DNA of 63,649 bases, taken from NCBI GenBank assembly GCA_013360465.1, contig JABWBO010000022.1:1-63649 (forward strand), read 5' to 3'. This stretch comes from Anaerolineae bacterium (GTDB taxonomy: Bacteria > Chloroflexota > Anaerolineae > Aggregatilineales > Phototrophicaceae). The notes below the pieces were generated by a model. That model searched no databases and was not told the DNA's origin. It saw nothing but the letters and a program-made list of their open reading frames with translations. Shown one piece after another: positions 51,029 through 59,601 of this stretch. A program made the position numbers and the translations under genes. Within the stretch, counting starts at the first letter, position 1; every line of letters starts with the position of its first letter.

Positions 51029-51565
51029 CTACGCTTTCAGCTGCTCCAGGAAGGCTTTGCGGAATTTGGCGACCTTGGGCGCGACCACCACCCGGCAGTA
51101 TCCCTGAGCGGGGTTTCGCGCAAAATACTCCTGATGATATTCCTCTGCCGCATAGAAGGCGGCGGCGGGCGTGACTTCGGTCACGATCGGGTCGCGCCAC
51201 AGACGGGCGGCGGTTAATTCGGCGATGACGGCGTCCGCCGCCGCCTTCTGGTCGGCGCTGTGGTAGAAGATCGCTGAACGGTACTGCGTGCCAACATCCG
51301 CCCCCTGCCGGTTGAGGGTGGTCGGGTCGTGGATGGTGAAGAAGACGTTCAGCAGATCGCGGAAGCTGATCGCGTCGGCGTCGTACTGCACCTGCACCAC
51401 CTCGGCATGTCCGCTCGTGCCGGTGCAGACCAGTTCGTACGAGGGGTTGGGGACATGCCCGCCCATGTAGCCGGAAACGACATCGGTCGCCCCCCTGAGC
51501 TGATCGTAGACCGCCTCCAGACACCAGAAGCAGCCGCCCGCCAGGGTCGCCGTTTCGATTCTCAT
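51029..51565 (-). CDS. msrA: Peptide-methionine (S)-S-oxide reductase
   Basis: About 178 residues, normal for MsrA. It repairs the S-epimer of oxidised methionine in proteins using thioredoxin. The catalytic cysteine is in the N-terminal signature GGCFWCLE; other family stretches are GYMGGHVPNPSYELV, HAEVVQVQYD, FFTIHDPTTLNRQGADVGTQ and YRSAIFYH. The ATG at 51565 (MRIETATLAGG) is preferred to 51625, which would add 20 polar residues; the start has AAAAGGG close upstream. It is monocistronic. Confidence 0.95.
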   Translation of the reverse strand: MRIETATLAGGCFWCLEAVYDQLRGATDVVSGYMGGHVPNPSYELVCTGTSGHAEVVQVQYDADAISFRDLLNVFFTIHDPTTLNRQGADVGTQYRSAIFYHSADQKAAADAVIAELTAARLWRDPIVTEVTPAAAFYAAEEYHQEYFARNPAQGYCRVVVAPKVAKFRKAFLEQLKA

Positions 51566-51752
51566 CGCCCTTTTCCTCTCATTTTGGGAACTTTTCCCCT
51601 CAGTTTCTTCTATTGACTCTACCACGCGAGCGATTGTTACAACTTAAGGATTCACTTAGTTTTATGTTTTGGCGAGTCAGTCAATCGGACATAGTTCAGG
51701 GGTTCAAAAGCGCCAGCCGAAAGTTCCGGTCAGCAAATTTGCGTTTTCTAAT

Positions 51753-51781
51753 TGACAACTAGCTTAGAATCCAATATGGTA
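51753..51781 (+). promoter_or_regulatory. Promoter of the small basic protein gene
   Basis: TTGACA (51753-51758), 17-bp spacer, TATGGT (51776-51781), 34 bp upstream of the ATG at 51815. One of the best -35 boxes in the window. Confidence 0.6.
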
Positions 51782-51814
51782 ATGTCAGGGTTAGCTGAAT
51801 TGAAAGGATTCATC

Positions 51815-52027
51815 ATGGCAAAGAAGGCTTCGGGTGTCGAATTCTACGATGTGAAGACCCGCTCCAAGGTGACGGTCGCTGAAGGCGATGTCCTCAAGAC
51901 CACCTATGTCACCAAGAACGGGCAGACCCGTTACGCGCTGCGCGGCAAGACCGGCGACGGGCGCATGCTCACCAAGTTCGTCAGCAAGGCGGACTGGGAC
52001 AAGGCGAGCTACAAGGTCGAGAAGTAG
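51815..52027 (+). CDS. Small basic conserved-looking protein, unidentified
   Basis: 70 residues, rich in lysine, with no cysteine, signal or membrane span. Short beta strands seem likely (GVEFYDVKTRSKVTVAEGD, TRYALRGKTGDGRMLTKFVS). The ATG at 51815 (MAKKASG) has AAAGGA 7 nt upstream; the longer frame from 51752 starts inside the promoter and is rejected. A near-consensus promoter in front and an 18-bp perfect hairpin behind make it a self-contained gene, probably well expressed. Size and charge recall small nucleic-acid-binding proteins, but no family can be named. Confidence 0.75.
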   Translation: MAKKASGVEFYDVKTRSKVTVAEGDVLKTTYVTKNGQTRYALRGKTGDGRMLTKFVSKADWDKASYKVEK

Positions 52028-52054
52028 CCCTTCTCCTCTTCCATCGAAGAATGC

Positions 52055-52095
52055 GGAAGCGATAAGACCGGGAAGACCCCGGTCTTATCGCTTCC
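52055..52095. terminator. Perfect 18-bp bidirectional stem-loop
   Basis: GGAAGCGATAAGACCGGG (52055-52072), loop aagac, CCCGGTCTTATCGCTTCC (52078-52095). It serves the small basic gene and the convergent P-type ATPase gene; on the plus strand it is followed by TTCATTCCT. Confidence 0.75.
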
Positions 52096-52110
52096 TTCAT
52101 TCCTCACCCC

Positions 52111-54654
52111 TCATCCCTCCAGCTTCAGGAAGCGCTCCAGCCAGCGTCCACGCCATGCCCCGCGCAGCAGCAGCATCCAGACCAGCGTCACCCCGGCGAG
52201 CGCCGCGTAGACGATAAACGGCAGCGCGACCATCTCGAAGAAGGCGCGCGCCGGCTCGATCAGCACGATGGCGCAGAATCCGATCAACAGCGCGCCCGCC
52301 AGCAGCGTCGGGCGGAGATCGCCGCTGTAGACATCGCCTCCCTCAAACCAGCGAGTCGGCGGCTCGACGAACAGGATGAGTGCCAGCCCGGCGAAGGTCG
52401 TGAAGACGGTCAGCGCCGTCTGCGCCGTCAGCGTCGCCGCTTCGAGAGCGAAAGTCCGCGCATCCATCTCCTCGAAGATACCGGTGAATTCCTCGAACTG
52501 AGCAATCGCCTCTGGCGTGACCGGGACCTCGATGGTGCGCAGGGTGGTGACGGTGAACGTCGTCACATAGACCAGTGTGCCGACGAAGAAGATCGACAGC
52601 ATCGCCGGCAGCACGAAATGCGAAATCTGCCGCAGCAGCCCACCCGTCGGCAGTTGGCTCGGCTTCGCCCACAGCGCCAGACCCAGCGTCGGCACGCCGA
52701 CGCCGAACAGCACCAGCAGCGCATTCTGCTTGGGGATGAACGGGAAGCCGACGCCGATCACCGCGATGCCGATGATCAGCAGTGCCGCGTAGCCAACGCG
52801 CACCAGGAACAGGCTGAAGATGTCCTTCATGCCGGCGACGATGCGCTGTCCTTCGCTGAACGCCGCCGGAAGCGCTCCAAAGGAGTCGCCCAGCAGGATC
52901 ATGTCGGCGACCGAGCGGGTCGCAGAACTGCCCGATTCCATGGCAATGCCCAGATTCGCCTTCTTGAGCGACAGCACATCGTTCACGCCGTCGCCGATCA
53001 TGGCGACGTAGTGGTTCTGCGCGCGCAGGGCGTCGACGATGCGCTCCTTCTGCTGTGGGGTGATGCGCCCAAAGATGGTGGTTTCGTGGACGATCTGGGC
53101 GAACTCGGCGCCGGTCATGGCGTCCAGCGCACCGCCGCTAACCGTCTTGAAGTCGCCGGTCAAGCCTGCCTGCTTTGCCAGCGCCGCGACGGTATTCGGG
53201 TTATCGCCGCTGATGATCTTGAGGGCGACACCTCCCTTGAGGAAACCCTCTAGCGTCTCCTTCAACTGGGGGCGCAGCTCGTCGCTCAGGCTGATGATCC
53301 CCAGCGGCGTCAATCGGGGAAGGGACGGCTCGCCCGCGTCGTCGTGCAGCGTCGTGACGGCGGCGTTCTGCCCGAAGACCAGCACGCGCAGCCCTTGATC
53401 GGTCAGCGCGGCGATACGCTCCCGCGCCGCCGCGTCCAGTTCGATGTGATCACGCAGGTTCTCCGGCGCGCCCAGGGCATAGACACCTTTCATATCGGGC
53501 AGGTCGAACGCCAACGCGCTCCATTTGAGCGCCGAGGAGAACGGCACTTCATCGACGACGGCGCGCTTCTCTCCCGGCAGCCCGGCGATCAGCGCCTCGG
53601 CGGTCTTGTTGGCACCGGCGGCGCTGCGCGCGAAGATGCCGAGCATACGCTTGAGGGCGTTCGCCTCGACGCCCACCGGGTGGGCGTCGTGAAACTGGAT
53701 GCGGTTGGCGGTCAGCGTGCCCGTCTTGTCGGTACACAGCACGGTGACGTTCGCCAGCGACTCGACGGCGTTGGTCTGCTGGACGAGCGCGCCCTGGCGG
53801 ACGATGCGCACGGCTCCGAGCGCATATGACAGGATGACCATGAAGAACAGCCCGTTCGGGACCAACCCGGCGATCACAGCCGCCATCTGCACCTGGCGCA
53901 CGAACGGCACGCCGGAAAGCAGCGCGCCGAGCAGCACCAGAAAGCCGATGATCAGCGCCAGCAGGATGAGCAGCCGCAGCAGCAGATTGACCTCGCGCTG
54001 AAGCGGCGTGAAGCTGATGGTGAACTGCCGCGCGTTGGCGGTCAGCTTGTTGGCGAAGCTGTCTGCGCCGACCCGTGTGGTCTCGTACCAGCCCGCCCCG
54101 CTGATACAGAAGCTGCCGGAAAGGATTTCATCGCCCACCTGCTTATGCACCGGGTCGCTCTCGCCGGTCAGCAGCGATTCGTCGGCTTCGATCTTGCCGC
54201 CGCCAAGCGCGCCATCGACCACGAACTGATCGCCGGGGCGGACCAGCACCACATCGCCCACCACCAGATCTTCCGGCTGAATCGTTTGCTCGCTCCCGTC
54301 GCGGGTGACGCTCACCCTGGGGCGAGTCAGCAGGGCGATCTTATCGAGCTGCTGTTTGGCGCGGATCTCCTGCACGATGCCGATCAGGATGTTGAAGAGG
54401 ATCAAACCGACGCTGGTCACGGCGTCGCCCACCCGACCGATGGCGACCATCACCGCGCCGATGCTGAACAGGACGATGTTGATCAGATTCAGCACATTGC
54501 TGCGGATGATGTCGGCGTAGGTGCGACTGGTCGCCAGCCTGAGCGTATTGCCCTGCCCGGCAGCACGACGCGCCGTCACTTCGGCAGCGGTCAATCCGCG
54601 CGGTGCGTCGTTCGATCCTTGCCCGTTGGGGGTTGCAGAGAGTTGAGTTGACAC
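52111..54654 (-). CDS. HAD-IC family P-type cation-transporting ATPase (CtpE-like)
   Basis: 847 residues. All cytoplasmic motifs are present: TGES (about residue 166), the phosphorylated Asp in CTDKTGTLT (about 310), and GDGVNDVLSLKKANLGIAM. Membrane spans flank them in the order of P2/P3-type pumps, with a long C-terminal hydrophobic part that includes an extracellular insert (FEEFTGIFEEMDA). No N-terminal heavy-metal domain or CPC motif is seen, so it is not a P1B pump. The N-terminal GLTAAEVTARRAAGQGN and overall form recall mycobacterial CtpE, a Ca2+ uptake pump; the ion is inferred only. GTG start with AGGG 8 nt upstream. A 31-residue membrane peptide is encoded 124 bp upstream. Confidence 0.9.
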   Translation of the reverse strand: MSTQLSATPNGQGSNDAPRGLTAAEVTARRAAGQGNTLRLATSRTYADIIRSNVLNLINIVLFSIGAVMVAIGRVGDAVTSVGLILFNILIGIVQEIRAKQQLDKIALLTRPRVSVTRDGSEQTIQPEDLVVGDVVLVRPGDQFVVDGALGGGKIEADESLLTGESDPVHKQVGDEILSGSFCISGAGWYETTRVGADSFANKLTANARQFTISFTPLQREVNLLLRLLILLALIIGFLVLLGALLSGVPFVRQVQMAAVIAGLVPNGLFFMVILSYALGAVRIVRQGALVQQTNAVESLANVTVLCTDKTGTLTANRIQFHDAHPVGVEANALKRMLGIFARSAAGANKTAEALIAGLPGEKRAVVDEVPFSSALKWSALAFDLPDMKGVYALGAPENLRDHIELDAAARERIAALTDQGLRVLVFGQNAAVTTLHDDAGEPSLPRLTPLGIISLSDELRPQLKETLEGFLKGGVALKIISGDNPNTVAALAKQAGLTGDFKTVSGGALDAMTGAEFAQIVHETTIFGRITPQQKERIVDALRAQNHYVAMIGDGVNDVLSLKKANLGIAMESGSSATRSVADMILLGDSFGALPAAFSEGQRIVAGMKDIFSLFLVRVGYAALLIIGIAVIGVGFPFIPKQNALLVLFGVGVPTLGLALWAKPSQLPTGGLLRQISHFVLPAMLSIFFVGTLVYVTTFTVTTLRTIEVPVTPEAIAQFEEFTGIFEEMDARTFALEAATLTAQTALTVFTTFAGLALILFVEPPTRWFEGGDVYSGDLRPTLLAGALLIGFCAIVLIEPARAFFEMVALPFIVYAALAGVTLVWMLLLRGAWRGRWLERFLKLEG

Positions 54655-54778
54655 AGCTTCGCCCTGTTTCTGTACGCGAATTCCCAGTGAATTCAGTATA
54701 GCGATGAAATGTCAGAACCCCCATGATCGGCGCTGACCGCATCGCTCGTTTGCAGGGTTGTTGGATCCTTGCGCCGGT

Positions 54779-54874
54779 TTACAGCCCCGGCGCCGCCACC
54801 CGCCCGATAGCGATCACCGCCAGCAGGAGGATCAGCACCAGGATCAGGAGAACCGCCAGGATATAGCGTCGCAT
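54779..54874 (-). CDS. 31-residue single-span membrane peptide next to the P-type ATPase
   Basis: The ATG at 54874 is preceded by GAGGGAG with 7-nt spacing, an excellent ribosome site. The product starts MRRYILAVLLIL, continues as an unbroken run of Leu/Ile/Val to AVIAIG, and ends GRVAAPGL before TAA. It is one hydrophobic helix of about 20 residues with two arginines at the N-terminus. It lies 54 bp downstream of the aldolase gene and 124 bp upstream of the P-type ATPase gene, all on the minus strand. Small single-span subunits or regulators are known for other P-type pumps (KdpF, sarcolipin); the parallel is by size and form only. Confidence 0.65.
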   Translation of the reverse strand: MRRYILAVLLILVLILLLAVIAIGRVAAPGL

Positions 54875-54928
54875 CGTACCACTCCCTCAATTCACTCATT
54901 TACCGTCGGCGCGCCGCCAGGCCCCCGC

Positions 54929-56215
54929 CTATTCCAGGGCAAAGGCACGGCGCAAATCCTCCAGCGCCGCATCGTCCATCGGCTGAAGCTCGCCCAGGAG
55001 CAGGGTGTCGATCAGAGCGCGCGCGCTCAGTTCCAGCACTTCGAGGCGGTCGAAGGCTTGCAGCACCGAACCGCCCAGCGTCAGCACGGCGTCGTTCTGA
55101 ATCAGCGCCACCGGGTTGCGCGCCGAAACCGTCTCTGCCACCCTCTCCGGCGCGGTATAGGGCGAACCGTAGGGCAGCAGCGGCACATCGCGCAGCATGA
55201 TATAGCTTTCCGGGATGAGGCGGGTATCGAAGCGGGCGGCGGTGACGGCGTAAGCGGTGGCATTGGGCGGCTGGGCGGTGATGATGGCGTTCACGGTGGA
55301 GTGTCTGGCGTAGATCGCCTGATGCATCGTCACCGCCCGACTGGGCAGCTTGCCCCGTTCGCGTGCGCCGTCGCGGATCAGCACCAGCGCGTCGTTGGCG
55401 ATGCTGCGGCGGTCCTGCCCGGTTGGCGTGATCAGGAACGTCGATTCGTCCAGGCGCGCCGAGATCGCCCCTTCGGTGGAGATCATCAACTGGCGTTCGC
55501 AGGCGCGGTTCAGGATGACCGCAATCTGAGTCCGCAGCTCGCGTTCCAGGCTGCTGTGGTCGGCGACATCGAATTCCGGCATCTGGTCGATGGCGATGTC
55601 GAACGTGGCGAGCTGTGCATCGGTCAGGCTGTGCGGCACGCCGATGGCGCGGGCGCGCAGCAGCGTCCGCCCGCAGAAATCGAGCGTCTCCATGCGCTGA
55701 TAGGCTTCGAGGAGCGATCCACCGCCGGCGACCGCGCCGTGATTTTCCAGCAGCACGCTGTCAAAGCCGCTGGCGAACGCCTGGGCGATCTGCGTCCCCA
55801 GCGCCTCGCTGCCCGGCGTAGCATAGGGCGCATAGCCGACGCGCCCGCACACCCGCATCGCCTGCGGGATGATGCGCGTATCCGGGATGATGCGGGCGAG
55901 GCTGAAGGTCACCAGCGCGGCGGGGTGGGCATGGACGACGGCGCGTAGGTCCGGGCGGCGCTCGTAGATGGCGCGGTGAAACGGATACTCCAACGACGGC
56001 TTATGCGGTCCTGTGATCGTGCCGTCGGGCAGCAGGCACATGATGTCGTTGGGCGTCAGTGTCGCCTTGTCAATGCCCGATGGCGTGATCCAGATGCTGC
56101 CGTCGCTGTCCTTGATGGACAGGTTCCCGCCGGAAAGATTGGTCAGCCCAGCGGCGTAGAGGCGTCCCATGAGGCGCGAAATCTGTTCACGGGGGGCAAG
56201 CAGGTTGAAATCCAT
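54929..56215 (-). CDS. Tandem class II aldolase/adducin-family protein
   Basis: 428 residues with two class II aldolase domains in a row. The first (about 1-205) holds the expected zinc ligands: VVHAHPAALVTFSLA and LLENHGAVAGG, plus LTNLSGGNLSIKD and WITPSGID. The second (215-420) keeps the fold (MISTEGAISARLDESTFLIT) but has ITAQPPNATAYAV and LIQNDAVLTLGG where HxH and His should be, so it looks inactive. Class II aldolases split or epimerise sugar phosphates such as fuculose-1-P or ribulose-5-P; the substrate is unknown. The kinase-like gene lies 14 bp upstream, so the two are probably co-transcribed. Confidence 0.87.
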   Translation of the reverse strand: MDFNLLAPREQISRLMGRLYAAGLTNLSGGNLSIKDSDGSIWITPSGIDKATLTPNDIMCLLPDGTITGPHKPSLEYPFHRAIYERRPDLRAVVHAHPAALVTFSLARIIPDTRIIPQAMRVCGRVGYAPYATPGSEALGTQIAQAFASGFDSVLLENHGAVAGGGSLLEAYQRMETLDFCGRTLLRARAIGVPHSLTDAQLATFDIAIDQMPEFDVADHSSLERELRTQIAVILNRACERQLMISTEGAISARLDESTFLITPTGQDRRSIANDALVLIRDGARERGKLPSRAVTMHQAIYARHSTVNAIITAQPPNATAYAVTAARFDTRLIPESYIMLRDVPLLPYGSPYTAPERVAETVSARNPVALIQNDAVLTLGGSVLQAFDRLEVLELSARALIDTLLLGELQPMDDAALEDLRRAFALE

Positions 56216-56229
56216 GATTCTCGCTTTCG

Positions 56230-57126
56230 TCAGTCGTATTTATCCAGCGTTCGTTCGACGGCATCGACGTAATGTCCGCCGAACAGCCGCACGTGTACCA
56301 GCAGAGGATAGAGGTTATAGAGGTCGCGCCGCTCTTCGAAAAATCCCGGCTGAATCGAGCGCTGTTCCGCGTAGCGTAGGAAGAACCCTTCGTCGAACGT
56401 GCCGAACAGGGTGGTGAACGCCAGCTCGATTTCCGGGTCGGCGTAGTAGATCGCCGGGTCGATCAAGGCGGCGACCGCTCCGTCGAACGCCAGGATATTG
56501 CCCGTCCACAGATCGCCATGAATGAGCGAAGGATGCTCCGGTTCGATCAGCCAGTCACTCAGCCGCGCCGCCAGCGCATCGATGCGGCGGCGTACCGCCT
56601 GCGGCAGGGCGCCGGCGCGCAGCGCCACATCCGCCATGTAGAGGAGCCGCTGATCGCGAAAGAAGTCGATCCAGTCGTCGCCCCAGGTGTTCGGCTGACG
56701 CAGCCCACCGATCAGCGTGTCGAAGTCCAGACCGAAGCCGCTCGAAGTGATCCCGTGCAGCGCCGCCAGCAGATCGGCGGCATGTTCCTGCACGCTGTCG
56801 CTGATTCGGCTCTCGCCGGGCACATATTCCATGACCAGCAGCGCCGGTTCAGCGTGGAACACTTCTGGCACTGGCAGAGGGCTGAAGCGTCGCAGGTAGC
56901 GCAGCATCTCGCCTTCGATGTCCAGCTGCGCCTCAGCGGTCTCGCCCACTTTGGCGACCACGATCTGTCCGTCCGCCAGGCGTGCCCAGTAGACCGCGCC
57001 GACCATGCCGCCGCGCAGCAGGCCGGACTCGACCACCGGCTGACCGAGCGTCTGTCCGATGGCTTCACGAATTAAGGGGTGCATGAAACGAACCCGTCCA
57101 GAAAGACCCTCGATGTTCGCCGTCAT
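56230..57126 (-). CDS. Fructosamine kinase-family protein
   Basis: Up to 298 residues of the APH/fructosamine-kinase fold: VVESGLLRGGMVGAVYWARL, VVAKVGE (ATP-binding Lys), the catalytic loop LIHGDLWTGNILAF and a DPA segment (ALIDPAIYYADPEIELAFT) with metal-binding Asp. Bacterial homologues phosphorylate ribulosamine or erythrulosamine adducts on proteins or free amines, leading to deglycation. The ATG at 57126 or at 57084 (MHPLIREAIG, closer to family N-termini) could be used; neither has a strong ribosome site. It precedes the tandem aldolase gene by 14 bp. Confidence 0.85.
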   Translation of the reverse strand: MTANIEGLSGRVRFMHPLIREAIGQTLGQPVVESGLLRGGMVGAVYWARLADGQIVVAKVGETAEAQLDIEGEMLRYLRRFSPLPVPEVFHAEPALLVMEYVPGESRISDSVQEHAADLLAALHGITSSGFGLDFDTLIGGLRQPNTWGDDWIDFFRDQRLLYMADVALRAGALPQAVRRRIDALAARLSDWLIEPEHPSLIHGDLWTGNILAFDGAVAALIDPAIYYADPEIELAFTTLFGTFDEGFFLRYAEQRSIQPGFFEERRDLYNLYPLLVHVRLFGGHYVDAVERTLDKYD

Positions 57127-57184
57127 TGTAACACCGTTGCCACACGCTGGCGTGCCAACACATGATGCGCCAGCGCGGCGGGCG

Positions 57185-58885
57185 CTACATGAACCACGCC
57201 CACGCCGCCAGCAGCGCCAACGCCAGCAAGGTTAGATGGACTGACGAGCGGCGCGACCAGGCGCGCGTCATCCAGACCAGGACGGCGGCGAGGGCGAGGA
57301 GCGCTGCTGCCGGCAGCAGCCAGTTCAGCCGCTCCCACCAAACCGCGCTTTCCGGCAGCACGGTATAGCCAAAAGGATGATCGATCCCGCCGACGATGAG
57401 CGTCAGGACCATGCCGGTAACTCCAAGAGTCGCCGCGACGCAGACGATCACCAACAGCTTTGCCAGCCGCGACACCGCGATGCGCAGACGATCTGCGCGG
57501 CGGGGTCGCGCAGGCAGAAGCGCCAGCCCACTCAACGCCGCCACGCCCACCGCGATCAGATCGCCAACGCCGTTCAGCAGGTTGACCACGCTCAACGGTC
57601 CCGCCGCTGCGACCGGCGGGCGCGCCATCAGCGCCGCATCCAGCACCGGGTCGCGCCCGGCGAAGAAATCTGCGCCGTTCATCTGCACGAAGATGTCCGG
57701 GTAGACCGCCGGGGCGTCAGCATCGGCGAATTGAAAGAAGCGCGTGGAGCGCGTCCCAACCATACCCGAATGCGGCAGGGTCGTGCGAACGACCTGTCCG
57801 TAGACGTTGACCGCGTTGCCCGTCGGCTCGCCGACCAGCACCGCGCTCAGCCCCTCTTCAAACATCGATGTGCCCGCCGCGCCATCGCGCAGCTGAAGCG
57901 CCACGATGTTGCCCGAAGAGAACGTCCGCCGTCCGATGATGCCGACCAGCGCCCCCAGCGCAGACAGGTCGAGCTTCCGGTCCAGCCCGGCGTAGAGCGG
58001 GTTGATCAGAGCATTGTCGCCGCCGGCGTTGCTGCGAATGTCGAGGATGATCTGGCGCACCGGCTGCGTCTCCAAAAAGACCAGCAGACGGCGGGTGAAC
58101 AGCGTCAGATAGGTCTCGTCGGAAAGGGTGTTGAACTGGATGTAAAGCTGGTCACTTTCCGGCAGATAGCGATACCAGAAGGTGTGGACGATCCGCTCTT
58201 CGCGCCTGCCGTACAGGAAGACCTGGCTTTCCGGCAGCGTGAAACCGTCGGGGGTGGACAGCTCCGTTTCGCCGGGGACCGGCGCGAGGTCAATGGTGAA
58301 CGGCGTCTCGTTGACGCCGACCAGGAAGGTCGTCTCGCCGGGCGCATCCAGGATGCCCTGCGCCTGCAGCAGTTCCGGGATCATCATGAACTGGCGGGCG
58401 CGCACCCGGACCCAGGAGTCGTTGCCCGCTTCATGGGCGGTCAGCGGTTCGACGGCGGCAAGGACTTCAGGCATTGAGTGATCGTTGATCGCGCCGATCT
58501 CCAGCCCCACCAGGTCATGCAGGTCCGGCGTCGCCGCCACAATGAACGCGCCATCGCCGAACCAGTCGAAGTCGATCGGAAACCGGCTCAGCGTGAGCGG
58601 GGGCACGAGCGTGGTATGAGCATCTTTGAGCAGCGCCGTCAGCCGCATCAGCGCGGCAGCCGCCTGACCGTCAGTCATGCCCGGCAGGGCGGCGCGCACC
58701 GCTTCGACTTCGGCGGTGAATGCCGCCTCGGAGATGTGGGCGAAAGGGTTGGGATGTTCGAATATCTCCCCAAGCAGGGTATCGAGATCCTGTTCCCAGC
58801 CAGAGGTTGAGTCCTGTGCCAGGGCGGCAAAGCCGCCGGGGAATATCACGAACGGGACGAGGACAGCGCATACGATGATCCGCAT
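57185..58885 (-). CDS. Exported S41-like peptidase with C-terminal membrane spans
   Basis: 566 residues. A signal peptide (RIIVCAVLVPFVIFPGG) precedes an N-terminal helical segment (LDTLLGEIFEHPNPFAHISE) and a tail-specific-protease-like domain. ILDIRSNAGGD is the conserved S41 segment and FSSGNIVAL probably supplies the catalytic Ser; the usual lysine of C-terminal processing proteases is not obvious. The last 170 residues hold four or so membrane spans (DLIAVGVAALSGLALLPA to LLALALLAAWAWFM), which is unusual for the family. The ATG at 58885 is preferred (GGGGG 5 nt before it). It lies 29 bp after the HAD gene on the same strand. Substrate unknown. Confidence 0.72.
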   Translation of the reverse strand: MRIIVCAVLVPFVIFPGGFAALAQDSTSGWEQDLDTLLGEIFEHPNPFAHISEAAFTAEVEAVRAALPGMTDGQAAAALMRLTALLKDAHTTLVPPLTLSRFPIDFDWFGDGAFIVAATPDLHDLVGLEIGAINDHSMPEVLAAVEPLTAHEAGNDSWVRVRARQFMMIPELLQAQGILDAPGETTFLVGVNETPFTIDLAPVPGETELSTPDGFTLPESQVFLYGRREERIVHTFWYRYLPESDQLYIQFNTLSDETYLTLFTRRLLVFLETQPVRQIILDIRSNAGGDNALINPLYAGLDRKLDLSALGALVGIIGRRTFSSGNIVALQLRDGAAGTSMFEEGLSAVLVGEPTGNAVNVYGQVVRTTLPHSGMVGTRSTRFFQFADADAPAVYPDIFVQMNGADFFAGRDPVLDAALMARPPVAAAGPLSVVNLLNGVGDLIAVGVAALSGLALLPARPRRADRLRIAVSRLAKLLVIVCVAATLGVTGMVLTLIVGGIDHPFGYTVLPESAVWWERLNWLLPAAALLALAAVLVWMTRAWSRRSSVHLTLLALALLAAWAWFM

Positions 58886-58914
58886 CATAACCCCCATCAG
58901 GAATGACGATGCCT

Positions 58915-59574
58915 CTATTGTAACGCGGCGACCGCCTTCAGGATCTCGTCCAGCGAGATTTCGCTCAGGTCAGGATAGCGCACATGCGCCTTTTCCAGCG
59001 CCAGATCGCCCAGACCGACGACCCAGAAGCCCCCGGAGCGCGCCGCCTGAACACCATCAGAGGCGTCTTCGAAGACGACCGACTCGGAAGGCAGGACGCC
59101 CAGCCGCCCAGCCGCCCACATGAAGAGGTCCGGTTCCGGCTTGGCGCGCGGGATCATCGAGGTGTCAGAGATGGCGTCCATGCGGTCGAACAAGCCCAAC
59201 TTGCGCAGCACGAACTTAGCGTTCATGCTCGACGAGGCGACGGCTTTCTTGATCCCTCGGCGGTCGGCATCGTCAAGGATCGCCGTGACGCCCGGCAGAA
59301 TCGCCTCTGGCGTCAGAAAGGCGATAAACGCCAGATAGTACATGTTCTTGCGCCGCATCCACTCCTGGGCGGTCTCTTCATCGACGCTATGACCGTTCAG
59401 CAGGCGCTTCAGGCTTTCGCGCCGCGACACGCCGCGCAGCATGTTGCGAAAATCTGCCGGGATAGGCAGCCCTACTTCGCCGGCAAGCTGAATCCACGAT
59501 CGATAATGCAGTTCGACGGTGTCGGTGATGACGCCATCCAGATCGAAGATGAGCGCGCGAATTTCCTCTGCCAT
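58915..59574 (-). CDS. HAD hydrolase, beta-phosphoglucomutase-like
   Basis: 219 residues, the usual length. The nucleophile motif FDLDGVITDTVELHYRSW matches beta-phosphoglucomutases closely, followed by the cap-domain segment LRGVSRRESLKRLL. ASSSMNAKFVLRKLGLFD and KPEPDLFMWAAGRLGV carry the Ser and Lys motifs, and VVFEDASDGVQAARSGG supplies the acidic metal ligands. Beta-PGM interconverts beta-glucose-1-phosphate and glucose-6-phosphate. No disaccharide phosphorylase is adjacent, so a plain sugar phosphatase is possible. It lies between the S41-like gene and the TIM-barrel gene on the same strand. Confidence 0.85.
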   Translation of the reverse strand: MAEEIRALIFDLDGVITDTVELHYRSWIQLAGEVGLPIPADFRNMLRGVSRRESLKRLLNGHSVDEETAQEWMRRKNMYYLAFIAFLTPEAILPGVTAILDDADRRGIKKAVASSSMNAKFVLRKLGLFDRMDAISDTSMIPRAKPEPDLFMWAAGRLGVLPSESVVFEDASDGVQAARSGGFWVVGLGDLALEKAHVRYPDLSEISLDEILKAVAALQ

Positions 59575-59601
59575 GATCCCCCCTGCCTTCGCGTCCGATG
59601 G

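Noticed and set aside
54693-54899. 68-codon minus-strand frame starting at 54899
   Set aside because: It overlaps the 31-codon membrane peptide frame, has a Gly/Pro/Asp-rich product without pattern, and no suitable ribosome site.
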